The notes beneath the pieces were generated by a model. The model had not been told where the DNA came from. It saw nothing but the letters and a program-made list of their open reading frames with translations, and did no database searches. This document shows, piece after piece, positions 31,270-39,409 of a DNA stretch of 64,000 nucleotides (position 1 is the stretch's first letter; each line of letters starts with the position of its first letter). The DNA lies in NCBI GenBank assembly GCA_050309795.1, contig JBNRMW010000012.1, positions 1-64,000 on the forward strand, given 5' to 3'. Source of the DNA: JBNRMW01 sp050309795. GTDB taxonomy: Bacteria > Bacillota_I > Bacilli_A > Erysipelotrichales > Erysipelotrichaceae. A program made the position numbers and the translations under genes.

Positions 31270-32541
31270 TTGAAAAATCCATTAATTGAATTACTACACG
31301 ACCGAAAAAATGGTCGTGAACAAGCCGTTTATGCGGCATGTACAGCAAACGAAGTTGTCCTCAAAGCCGTGTTAAAGAAAGCAAAAGAATACGATGTTTT
31401 AGCGGTGATTGAAGCCACCGCCAACCAAGTGGACCAAAACGGCGGCTATACTGGTATGAAGCCCCAAGACTTTAAAGACTTGGTCTATCGGATTGCGGAT
31501 GAAATTGAATTCCCACACGAGCGAATTATGCTCGGAGGCGATCATCTTGGTCCTTTAACCGTGGCCCATCTTCCGGAAGTGGAAGCAATGGCCTATGCCC
31601 GTGAATTGATTAAGACCTATGCCCAGGCAGGGTATCAAAAAATTCATGTCGATACGTCGATGAGACTAGGTGATGATGATCCAAATGCGCCCTTAGCAGA
31701 CGAAGTCATTGCCAGAAGAGCAGCGGAACTCATTAAGGTCGCTTTAGAACATAATGCTTCGGGTATGGATATCGCTTTTGTTGTCGGTTCGGAAGTGCCG
31801 ATTCCGGGCGGAGCCGTGGAATTGTATGAAGTCGAAGTAACTTCTGTCGCTGATTTTGAAAAAACAATGAAGGCGTTTGAGACCGTATTTGAAGCCCACG
31901 ATCTTTCCGATATTTGGCAACAAATTGTAGGTGTGGTCGTTCAACCTGGTGTTGAAGAGCGCGATTCTGAAGCGGTTCGCTATAATCGCGATAAGGCGAA
32001 AGATTTAGTTGCGGCATTAGACCAATTTGATCCCCTTGTTTTTGAAGGGCATTCTTCCGATTATCAATCCCGTCAACATTTACGAGAAATGGCTGAAGAT
32101 GGCATTGCGATTTTAAAAGTTGGTCCAGGGTTAACCTTTGCTTATCGGGAAGCATTATTTGCGTTGGCTCATATTGAGAAACTGCTCATTGAACCTGAGT
32201 ATCAGTCGAATTTTATCGACGTGTTGGAAAGCGCGATGTTGGCGGATCCATCGCGTTGGGAGAAATACTATACCGGAACGGCACAAGAGGTTGCGGTTAA
32301 ACGGGCGTATTCGTTCTCCGATCGCAGTCGGTATTACTTACCATTGCCAGCGGTTCAAGCAGCCATTAATACGTTGATGACAAATTTAAAGGGTGAGATT
32401 CCATTGAATTTGCTGAGTCAATTTGCACCGATTCAATATCGTCAAATTATCGAGGGTCATTTAGAGAATGATGCGGAAGCTATTATTTTAGATTGGATTG
32501 GCATTACTTGCGAAGATTATATTTACGCATGTTTGAAGTAG
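31270..32541 (+). CDS. Tagatose-1,6-bisphosphate aldolase subunit GatZ/KbaZ-like
   Basis: A 423-residue protein of the GatZ/KbaZ/AgaZ family. It starts at TTG 31270, behind AGGAG. Motifs: VYAACTANEVVLKAVLKKA at about 20-38, VIEATANQVDQNGGYTGM at about 46-63, LGGDHLGPL at about 88-96, KIHVDTSMRLGDD at about 119-131, VGSEVPIPGGA, and FEGHSSDYQ at about 258-266. In enterobacteria this protein stabilises the catalytic class II aldolase GatY/KbaY; no such partner and no tagatose-6-phosphate kinase are in this window. It is the last gene of the agaS unit, before a terminator. Confidence 0.88.
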   Translation: MKNPLIELLHDRKNGREQAVYAACTANEVVLKAVLKKAKEYDVLAVIEATANQVDQNGGYTGMKPQDFKDLVYRIADEIEFPHERIMLGGDHLGPLTVAHLPEVEAMAYARELIKTYAQAGYQKIHVDTSMRLGDDDPNAPLADEVIARRAAELIKVALEHNASGMDIAFVVGSEVPIPGGAVELYEVEVTSVADFEKTMKAFETVFEAHDLSDIWQQIVGVVVQPGVEERDSEAVRYNRDKAKDLVAALDQFDPLVFEGHSSDYQSRQHLREMAEDGIAILKVGPGLTFAYREALFALAHIEKLLIEPEYQSNFIDVLESAMLADPSRWEKYYTGTAQEVAVKRAYSFSDRSRYYLPLPAVQAAINTLMTNLKGEIPLNLLSQFAPIQYRQIIEGHLENDAEAIILDWIGITCEDYIYACLK

Positions 32542-32595
32542 AACGCTGATTGGGTTTGAGAATATTTAACAGATAATTTACGAATAATTAATAGA

Positions 32596-32627
32596 GAGGC
32601 AACTTATAATATGTTGCCTTTTCTATT
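32596..32627 (+). terminator. Terminator of the agaS unit
   Basis: AGGCAAC (32597-32603) and GTTGCCT (32613-32619), loop TTATAATAT, followed by TTTCTATT. Confidence 0.75.
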
Positions 32628-32666
32628 ATAAAAATTGTGATTGGGGTTAATTTTTCCTAAATATCT

Positions 32667-32717
32667 AAAGTGTTTACTAGTGATTTGGTTGCAATAGGGG
32701 AACACTTTCTATATAAT
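32667..32717 (+). promoter_or_regulatory. Promoter and operator of the mannose-family PTS genes
   Basis: Promoter TTGCAA (32689-32694), 17-base spacer, TATAAT (32712-32717). The octamer AAAGTGTT at 32667-32674 is repeated inverted as AACACTTT at 32701-32708, flanking the -35 box with one half-site inside the spacer. This looks like a two-site operator for a repressor of the aga-type genes. Confidence 0.65.
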
Positions 32718-32756
32718 TTAGACATAGGCTAATAGGTCTAAGTTAGGAGGGTGAAC

Positions 32757-33236
32757 ATGCCTAATATTATTTTAACTCGCATTGATAATCGTTTAATCCA
32801 CGGACAAGTGGCGACACAATGGACAGGTGCCATTGGGGCAAACTTATTATTAGTTGCGAATGACGAAGTTGCTGGAAACAAATTACGTCAAGGCTTGATG
32901 GATATGGCAGCACCAAGTTTCGCTCAAACTCGATATTTTACGATCGACAAGACGATTGAAATCATTGGTAAAGCGGCTCCCCATCAAAAGATTTTCATTA
33001 TTGTTGAAAATCCCCAAGATGTGTTGAGGTTGGTCGAAGGAGGCGTTCCGATTAAAAAGGTCAATATCGGAAATATGCACATGGCTGACGGAAAGCGACA
33101 AGTTGTTGGTAGCGTGGCAGTTAATGATGACGATGTCGAGACATTTAGAAAGCTCCAAGATCTTGGAGTGGAATTAGAAATCAGACGGGTACCGACAGAA
33201 GGTGCCGAGAGTCTGGACAAATTATTTACTAAATAG
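32757..33236 (+). CDS. agaV: PTS subunit IIB, mannose/GalNAc family
   Basis: A 159-residue EIIB of the mannose/sorbose family. It starts NIILTRIDNRLIHGQVATQW, with the phospho-histidine in the RLIHGQV motif (His14 or so). The start is ATG 32757, six bases after AGGAGG; a GTG at 32751 overlaps that site. It is the first gene of the EIIBCD unit. Together with the EIIA of the agaS unit, the transporter would be complete. The gene symbol is by analogy with GalNAc transporters. Confidence 0.9.
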   Translation: MPNIILTRIDNRLIHGQVATQWTGAIGANLLLVANDEVAGNKLRQGLMDMAAPSFAQTRYFTIDKTIEIIGKAAPHQKIFIIVENPQDVLRLVEGGVPIKKVNIGNMHMADGKRQVVGSVAVNDDDVETFRKLQDLGVELEIRRVPTEGAESLDKLFTK

Positions 33237-33267
33237 CACAAACGTGCGAAAGAGGTAGAAAAAAATT

Positions 33268-34065
33268 ATGCAAGCAATTTTAATTTTCCTAGTTACCTTT
33301 GTTGCGGCGATTGACCAATTTAACTTTTTGGAGTCGTTATATCAACCGATTGTCGTTGGACCAGTGGTTGGTGCAATTTTAGGTGAAACACAAATAGGAT
33401 TACAAGTTGGCGGAATCTATCAATTAATGCAAATTGGTAGTATGCCAGTCGGAGGGGCACAACCTCCAAACGCCGTTCTTGGTGGAGTTATTGCAACTAT
33501 TTTCGCTGCAACAGCGAGTGGTTCGGTAACCCCAGCTCAAGCAGTTGGTATGGCAGTACCATTTGCGATGATTGGTCAAGTAACGGTTACATTACTATTC
33601 ACATTAATGTCCCCATTAATGGGTCTAGCAGATAAAGCTGCAGAAGAAGCGAATCCAGCCGGAATTGCTAAAGTTAACTATTTAGCGATGGGAATTTTGG
33701 GAACTGTTTTTGGAATCGTTGCGGTCTTAGCTTATACTGCGGGTTCCGCATTTGGGACACAAATTAGTGATTTCTTTACTCGTTATGAGTGGATCAAAAC
33801 TGGTTTCGAAGTCGCCGGTGGTATGTTACGTTATGTCGGGTTTGCTATCTTGATGCGTATCATGTTATCTGCGGATCTTTGGGGCTACTACTTCGCTGGA
33901 TTTGCTGCCGCAACCTTGTTGGGTGCAGCTGGTCTTGGCGGACCTGCGCTATTATTGGTAGCGATGATTGGTATCGCTATCGCTCTAGCCGACTATCAAT
34001 ACAATACGCGTATTAATGCAGCAGGCGGCGGACAACAATCAGGAGGATATTCAGATGGCATCTAA
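33268..34065 (+). CDS. agaW: PTS subunit IIC, mannose/GalNAc family
   Basis: A 265-residue permease subunit with the family hallmarks GPVVGAILGETQIGLQVGGI at about 31-50 and the Ala/Gly-rich VGGAQPPNAVLGGVIATIFA, then several spans. It forms the sugar channel with EIID. The C-terminal end overlaps the EIID start by eleven bases. Substrate class is judged from the agaS neighbours: an amino sugar such as N-acetylgalactosamine or galactosamine. Confidence 0.9.
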   Translation: MQAILIFLVTFVAAIDQFNFLESLYQPIVVGPVVGAILGETQIGLQVGGIYQLMQIGSMPVGGAQPPNAVLGGVIATIFAATASGSVTPAQAVGMAVPFAMIGQVTVTLLFTLMSPLMGLADKAAEEANPAGIAKVNYLAMGILGTVFGIVAVLAYTAGSAFGTQISDFFTRYEWIKTGFEVAGGMLRYVGFAILMRIMLSADLWGYYFAGFAAATLLGAAGLGGPALLLVAMIGIAIALADYQYNTRINAAGGGQQSGGYSDGI

Positions 34066-35095
34066 AGATTATTCAAACTATGTCGATTTGACTCCAGCTG
34101 CTCCATTAGATAAGGGAACCCTTAACAAAATGGCATGGATGTCTGTCTGGCTCCAAGCATCGTTCAACTATGAGCGGATGCAAGCGGCAGGTTGGCTCTG
34201 GGGTATTCTTCCAGGGTTACAAAAGATTCATACGAACAAAGAAGACCTTTCTCGTTCGATGTCTCATAACTTAGAGTTCTTTAACACACACCCATTCTTA
34301 GTGACCTTTGTTATGGGGATTGTTCTTTCCTTAGAACAACAAAAAACAGATATTGACACCATCCGTGCGGTACGTGTATCGGCGATGGGTCCATTAGGTG
34401 GAATTGGGGATGCCATTTTCTGGTTTACTCTTGTTCCTATTACGGCAGGTTTAACTGCGAATATGGCGATTGATGGTAACATTATTGCGCCATTCCTGTT
34501 CTTGATTATTTTCAACGTCGTTCAGTTCGGGGTGCGTTTCTGGTTAATGCATTGGTCCTATAACCTTGGGACTCAAGCAATTGAAGTGTTAACCAAAAAT
34601 GCTAAGGAATTTACCCGTGCTGCCTCGATTCTTGGGGTATTCGTCGTTGGAGCGTTAACTTCAAACTATGGAGCAACAAGCTTGGGTATTGAATTACCTC
34701 AAGGAACCAAGATTGAAGAAGTTGCTACGCAAGTCGTTTTAACTTCGGATCAGTTGGCTTCCAACGAGTATGCGGATGTTCTATATGTTGATGGCAATGC
34801 CACCACGCCAACAGACAACTTACAGGAAGGTGTTTCTGTTCAAGAAGTTTCTGAAGGCACATACTTAGTTAATTATGTCGCTTTAAACGAAGTCGACAAT
34901 ATGTTAGCTATTCAACCAATCCTTGATGGCGTTCTTCCACAATTAATTCCATTAGTATTGACCTTAATGCTTTACTACTTCTTTACGAAGAAGAATTGGA
35001 AACCAATTTATGGAATTGGCTTAATGATTGCTATTGGGTTAATCGGGGCAGCTTTACATATCTGGCCTGGTCAATCTTTTGGTAGTTTCTTCTAG
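34055..35095 (+). CDS. PTS subunit IID, mannose/GalNAc family
   Basis: A 346-residue EIID. Family features: SVWLQASFNYERMQAAGWLW at about 29-48, HNLEFFNTHPFL at about 72-83, and VSAMGPLGGIGDAIFWFTLV at about 110-129. It is longer than many EIIDs (about 270-300) because of an insert at about 215-290 (a polar loop with GTKIEEVATQVVLTSDQ) before the last spans. Start ATG 34055 behind AGGAGG. A terminator follows. Confidence 0.9.
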   Translation: MASKDYSNYVDLTPAAPLDKGTLNKMAWMSVWLQASFNYERMQAAGWLWGILPGLQKIHTNKEDLSRSMSHNLEFFNTHPFLVTFVMGIVLSLEQQKTDIDTIRAVRVSAMGPLGGIGDAIFWFTLVPITAGLTANMAIDGNIIAPFLFLIIFNVVQFGVRFWLMHWSYNLGTQAIEVLTKNAKEFTRAASILGVFVVGALTSNYGATSLGIELPQGTKIEEVATQVVLTSDQLASNEYADVLYVDGNATTPTDNLQEGVSVQEVSEGTYLVNYVALNEVDNMLAIQPILDGVLPQLIPLVLTLMLYYFFTKKNWKPIYGIGLMIAIGLIGAALHIWPGQSFGSFF

Positions 35096-35126
35096 GATTT
35101 TACAAACACAAAATAGGCAATGTTCA

Positions 35127-35153
35127 CAAAAGAGCTCGAAAGGGCTCTTTTCC
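35127..35153 (+). terminator. Terminator of the EIIBCD unit
   Basis: AAAAGAGC (35128-35135), loop TCGAAAGG, GCTCTTTT (35144-35151). The T tail is short. Confidence 0.7.
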
Positions 35154-35240
35154 CATGTTTTAGTCTTTGATTGATTTTTACAATTTCTTTACACGTTCCT
35201 GATGTCTCTATGCTATATTAAACGTGTAGTGGGGGTTTTT

Positions 35241-35969
35241 ATGGTTAAGTTTGGTGAATATATAACGATATTTAGTCTGGAGTATTTTATCTATATTGGG
35301 ATATTAGTGGTTTGTGCATGGCTTTTGTTTTCTCATAGAGCTTGGGTGCGTCAACAACCGGAAAAGGTCTCAAGTGCGATTTTAATCGTGTCGATTGGGC
35401 AACAGGTGTTGTTGTATTCGAGTTATTTGTATTTATTTGATTTTAGTTTGGGGGAATCTCTACCTTTTCATTTGAGTCGGATTAGTTCGATTTTGGGAAT
35501 TATTTATTTGCTGCCGAAGAATAAACGGGTGTTTACGATTCTTTGTTATTTGAGTCTGTTTGCGTGGTTGTCCTTTGCTTATCCTTCACGAGTGTATGGT
35601 GTTTTTCATCCCATCGGGATTAGTTTTGTCGTCAATCATGTAATCACCTTGTTGTTGCCTTTTTTTGGGATGATTGCTTATCAACATCGACTAGAGTCCA
35701 AGGATCGGTTGCGGGTATTTGGTTATTTGATCGGGTATACGGCGTTTTGTTTGGTGTTGAACCCTTTGGTCGATGGCAATTATTTTTACTTGAAGCATCG
35801 GCCTATTTTTACTAATTTACTGCTGCCTTGGTATGTGCTGGGCATGTTGGTGTTTTCCTTTGTTTTGTTTCTTTTAGCGGAAGTATTTTACAATAGATCA
35901 TATTATAAGCTACAATATCCATTGACCGCTGTCATAAAAAGGAGTATAGATCATGAGAGTTGGATTTAA
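35241..35969 (+). CDS. YwaF-like integral membrane protein (TIGR02206 type)
   Basis: A 242-residue protein with six or seven hydrophobic segments. The stretch GESLPFHLSRISSILGIIYL at about 70-89, followed by a second pair of spans with FHPIGISFVVNHVITLLLPF, resembles the YwaF/TMEM164 family. I place the start at ATG 35241 after GTGGGGG, giving MVKFGEYITIF; an upstream ATG lacks a ribosome site. Its end overlaps the ceramidase-like gene by 17 bases, so the two act in one unit. No function is assigned to the family that I would trust here. Confidence 0.65.
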   Translation: MVKFGEYITIFSLEYFIYIGILVVCAWLLFSHRAWVRQQPEKVSSAILIVSIGQQVLLYSSYLYLFDFSLGESLPFHLSRISSILGIIYLLPKNKRVFTILCYLSLFAWLSFAYPSRVYGVFHPIGISFVVNHVITLLLPFFGMIAYQHRLESKDRLRVFGYLIGYTAFCLVLNPLVDGNYFYLKHRPIFTNLLLPWYVLGMLVFSFVLFLLAEVFYNRSYYKLQYPLTAVIKRSIDHESWI

Positions 35970-37188
35970 TAAACAAGAAATAACGCCGACCACATCGATG
36001 GAGATGTGTGGATATGCGGGTAATCGACTAAGCCAAGGGGTCGCGGATCCCTTATGGGTGAAAGCTTTGGTTTTTGAGCAAGAGTCGGGATGGATTGGCT
36101 TGTTGAGTTATGATTTATTGGCTGTCGATTCTTATTTGAAAACACACATACAGAAACAATTAAAGGAATCCATGGACTTGGTCTTGTTTGCGACGCATAC
36201 TCATCAAGGGCCGAATCGAATCATTAAGAGCCCGTTTACATCCTTGTTTTTAGAGGTTGATGACGCGTATCATGAATTACTAGTGAAGCAAAGTGTGCGT
36301 GCTCTTCATGAAGCAATGGCTGCTTTGGAGACGTTTCAATGGTCTTATGGTAAGAACCAGGTTCATGGTTTATATAGTAATCGTCACGATTTGAATCATT
36401 TCTTTAATCCATGGTTAGATGTCGTCAAGCTGGTGACACCGACCCAGGTACTGGGGTTGATTAGTTTTTCTTGTCACCCAACGATTTTAAAAGAGGATCA
36501 TGTTTTGTTTTCGAAGGATTTAATCGCGGGAATCGATGCCCATCTTTATGGATTTGATGACTGGTTCTTTATTAATGGAACTGCAGGTGATGTCTCGACG
36601 CGGTTTTTAAGAACTTCATCCGACTACCCACAAGTGAACGAGACGGGACGTGTTTTAGCTAATATCATTATGACAACTGATATCCGACCAGTCCCAATGG
36701 TCGAAACTATTGCGTTGACGAAGCGGGTCTTTAGTCTATCGACAAAAGATCCACGAGCAATCACAGAAATAGAAAAAGAAGAAAAACAATTACAACAGGA
36801 TCTTGTTGCCATAAAAAATCCGATTGAACGCCGGCAGCTGGAAACGAAAATTCAAGGGTTACGGGTTGAAGCAGAAATGCAGGATTTTTTATTAAAAAAC
36901 CGTGCCGTACAGATTGAAGTACAGGTCATTGATTTTGGTGTGTTTAAGATTGTGACGTTTCCTTTGGAAGTCTTTTCGATTTTAGCTATAGATATCTTAA
37001 AATATCACCGTCAGATCATCGTGGCGTCGTATGTGGATGGGTATTTTGGTTATCTGGTCGACGAAGCATCCTATGAAAAACGGGTCTATGAAGCACATTC
37101 AAGTGTTTTTAAACCCTTAGAAGCTGAGCGTCTGTTTGAGCAGGTGGTTGCTTGGTTGGGTGAGAAGGAGAACGAAGACCAAAAATAG
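35953..37188 (+). CDS. Neutral/alkaline ceramidase N-terminal domain-like protein
   Basis: A 411-residue protein resembling the N-terminal catalytic domain of neutral ceramidases. It starts VGFNKQEITPTTSMEMCGYA and has FATHTHQGPN at about 77-86 (zinc-binding His pair) and FSCHPTILKEDHVLFSKDL at about 172-190. INGTAGDVS follows at about 211-219. No signal peptide is visible, unlike secreted ceramidases, so it is probably cytosolic. A charged coiled-coil-like segment lies at about 265-310. It is coupled to the YwaF-like gene. Real substrates of such intracellular members are unknown; an amide-bond hydrolase is the safest description. Confidence 0.7.
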   Translation: MRVGFNKQEITPTTSMEMCGYAGNRLSQGVADPLWVKALVFEQESGWIGLLSYDLLAVDSYLKTHIQKQLKESMDLVLFATHTHQGPNRIIKSPFTSLFLEVDDAYHELLVKQSVRALHEAMAALETFQWSYGKNQVHGLYSNRHDLNHFFNPWLDVVKLVTPTQVLGLISFSCHPTILKEDHVLFSKDLIAGIDAHLYGFDDWFFINGTAGDVSTRFLRTSSDYPQVNETGRVLANIIMTTDIRPVPMVETIALTKRVFSLSTKDPRAITEIEKEEKQLQQDLVAIKNPIERRQLETKIQGLRVEAEMQDFLLKNRAVQIEVQVIDFGVFKIVTFPLEVFSILAIDILKYHRQIIVASYVDGYFGYLVDEASYEKRVYEAHSSVFKPLEAERLFEQVVAWLGEKENEDQK

Positions 37189-37216
37189 TTGCATCAGCAA
37201 CCAATTAGTGTACAAT
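37188..37216 (+). promoter_or_regulatory. Promoter and operator of the marR-ABC operon
   Basis: Perfect inverted repeat GTTGC ATCA GCAAC (37188-37201) overlaps the -35 box TTGCAT (37189-37194); after a 16-base spacer comes TACAAT (37211-37216). This is the usual layout of MarR autorepression. The longer pair CCAATT/AATTGG flanks the transcription start. Confidence 0.6.
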
Positions 37217-37241
37217 AAGGTAGACACAAATTGGAGGACTT

Positions 37242-37691
37242 ATGCAACGAATGATGAAATTTATCAATCGAATATATCGTTGTTCGCAGGTTGACCGTGC
37301 GAACTTTTTAAATGAATACGGGCTTTCCGCTCCGCACTTGAGTTTATTATTGGCCATTAAACGCCATCCCCATATATCACAGGATGAATTAGCGAAATTT
37401 ACTTTCGTCAATAAATCAACGATTACCCGCCAAATTAGAGTATTAGAAGAACAGGGTTATATTCATAAAGAAACGGGAAGTGATCGTCGGGTAAAAGCGA
37501 TTGTTCTTTCCGAAAAAGGAGAAGCACTACACCCAATCTTGATTGATTATTTACAAGAGGTGAACGATCATATCACTCAGGATTTGAGTGCACAAGAGTA
37601 TGAAGTGTTCATGGATTTAATAGCTAAGATGACCCGTCGCAGTAATGAGCGGATTCAACGTTTAGATTGGAAGAACTTAATATGCGAATGA
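37242..37691 (+). CDS. MarR family transcriptional regulator
   Basis: A 149-residue winged-helix protein. The DNA-binding part is clear: HLSLLLAIKRHPHISQDELA, then TFVNKSTITRQIRVLEEQGY and the wing KETGSDRRVKAIVLSEKG. It lies directly before two half-size ABC exporter genes and overlaps the first by ten bases, so it most likely controls their expression through the inverted repeat at the promoter. The ligand is probably a drug or other small toxic compound. Confidence 0.93.
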   Translation: MQRMMKFINRIYRCSQVDRANFLNEYGLSAPHLSLLLAIKRHPHISQDELAKFTFVNKSTITRQIRVLEEQGYIHKETGSDRRVKAIVLSEKGEALHPILIDYLQEVNDHITQDLSAQEYEVFMDLIAKMTRRSNERIQRLDWKNLICE

Positions 37692-39409
37692 TTTTAAGTT
37701 ACATGAAACCGTTCAAACTTCGTATTTTTTGGGGGACGACGGTGAAGCTTTTGGGTGCGTTGTTGGAGTTGTTTTTGCCGGCTATTTTAGCGTATATCGT
37801 GGATACTTTGGTGCCTTTGGGCGATTTTAGACAGATTCTTTTGTTTGGGTTGTTAATGGTGGTGTGTTCGTTTTTAGCGTGGATGGCTAATATTGTGGCT
37901 AATCGAATTGCGGCGTATGTTTCGGCGAAGACGGTTTATGGTATCCGCCAAGATAGCTTTGAACGGATTATGGATTTGTCTTCGAAACAAGTGGATGAAT
38001 TGTCGATTGCTTCTTTGGAGACGCGTTTGACCACGGATACATATAATATTCACCGGTTTACGGGGGCGATTCAACGCATGGGTGTTCGGGCACCGATGAT
38101 GTTTTTAGGCGGTATTGTCATGTGTTTATCTCTGCAGCCCCAATTGACGATGATTTTGATTTTATTAGTGCCGTTGATTTTCTTTTCGGTGGGTTTTATT
38201 ACTTGGCGTGGGGTGCCGATGTTTACGAATTTACAGCGTCGCATTGATACGATGGTGCGGATTGTCCGCGAGAACTTGATTGGTGTTCGTGTTTCGAAGG
38301 CATTGAATACAACAGAACGGGAGAAGCAGCGGTTCTTTGAATCGAATGATGAGGTGGCAGCAATGGAAATTAAAGCCACGCGATGGATGTCGTTGAACTT
38401 TCCGATTATTAATATTTTGCTTTATACCGGGTTGACCGCGATTTTAATTTATGGGGGTCATTTGGTGTGGAGTGGACAGACTCATGAAGGGGTTATTATT
38501 GCCTTTTTGTCGTATTTTATTATTATTACCAATTCATTGTTAGCGATTAACCGCATGTTTGTTATTTATAACCGAGCGAATACATCAGCCATGCGAATCA
38601 ATGATATTTTGACGCAACCGAAAGCATCGGAACGACAAGTGTTCGAGGTAGATGCGAAAGAAACACCAGCACATATTGTGTTTGATAAAGTTTCTTTCAG
38701 TTATTATGAACAAGATTTTGAAGAGTTAGCTATAGAAGATGTCAGTTTTAAAATTCGGGAAGGGGAAACCCTGGGTATTATTGGTGCGACTGGTAGTGGG
38801 AAGTCCACGTTAATTAGTTTGTTAATGCGCCATTACGATTTACAAGAAGGCATGATTTATATTGGTGGAGAGTCGATTCAGAGTATTGAATTGGATGAAT
38901 TACATCAGAAGTTTGGGGTTGTTTTTCAGAGTGATTTCTTGTATAAAGATACGATTTATAACAATATTGATTTTGGAAGAAATTTGCCTAGAGAGGATAT
39001 TATTAAAGCGACGAAAACGGCTCAAGCTTATGACTTTATCATGGAACGCCAAGATCAGTTTGAGTATATGTTGGCTTCAAAAGCGACGAATTTATCGGGT
39101 GGTCAGAAACAACGGTTGTTGTTGTCGCGGGCAATTGCTGGGAATCCGGAGATTTTAATTTTGGATGACTCGGTTTCGGCCTTGGATTTTATTACGGAGT
39201 CCAAATTTAGGCAGGCATTGAAGCAGAATTATCAGCACTTGACATCGATTATTGTTGCCCAACGGATTTCTTCGATTCAAAATGCCGATCAGATTTTATT
39301 ACTAGATCGGGGTCGAATGCTAGGGATTGGAACCCATGAACAATTATTGGCGACGCAGCCAATTTATCAAGAGATTGCTAAACAACAGATGGGAGAGCTT
39401 CATGAGTAG
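37682..39409 (+). CDS. Heterodimeric ABC exporter, subunit with degenerate Walker B
   Basis: A 575-residue half-transporter: six spans in residues 15-300, then an ATPase domain with Walker A GATGSGKST, signature LSGGQKQR and Walker B ILILDDSVSALD. Asp replaces the catalytic Glu of the Walker B, as in the LmrC/BmrC-type subunit of heterodimeric multidrug exporters. Its canonical signature completes the active site of the partner. I take ATG 37682 as start, which overlaps the end of marR. The gene overlaps its partner by eight bases. Confidence 0.92.
   Translation: MRMILSYMKPFKLRIFWGTTVKLLGALLELFLPAILAYIVDTLVPLGDFRQILLFGLLMVVCSFLAWMANIVANRIAAYVSAKTVYGIRQDSFERIMDLSSKQVDELSIASLETRLTTDTYNIHRFTGAIQRMGVRAPMMFLGGIVMCLSLQPQLTMILILLVPLIFFSVGFITWRGVPMFTNLQRRIDTMVRIVRENLIGVRVSKALNTTEREKQRFFESNDEVAAMEIKATRWMSLNFPIINILLYTGLTAILIYGGHLVWSGQTHEGVIIAFLSYFIIITNSLLAINRMFVIYNRANTSAMRINDILTQPKASERQVFEVDAKETPAHIVFDKVSFSYYEQDFEELAIEDVSFKIREGETLGIIGATGSGKSTLISLLMRHYDLQEGMIYIGGESIQSIELDELHQKFGVVFQSDFLYKDTIYNNIDFGRNLPREDIIKATKTAQAYDFIMERQDQFEYMLASKATNLSGGQKQRLLLSRAIAGNPEILILDDSVSALDFITESKFRQALKQNYQHLTSIIVAQRISSIQNADQILLLDRGRMLGIGTHEQLLATQPIYQEIAKQQMGELHE

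Noticed and set aside
31733..32155. A 140-codon minus-strand frame
   Set aside because: Antisense to the GatZ/KbaZ coding region with no start signal or family resemblance.
32542..32756. Riboswitch before the EIIBCD genes
   Set aside because: The gap holds a terminator, a promoter and an operator-like repeat only; the transcribed leader is too short for a known riboswitch.
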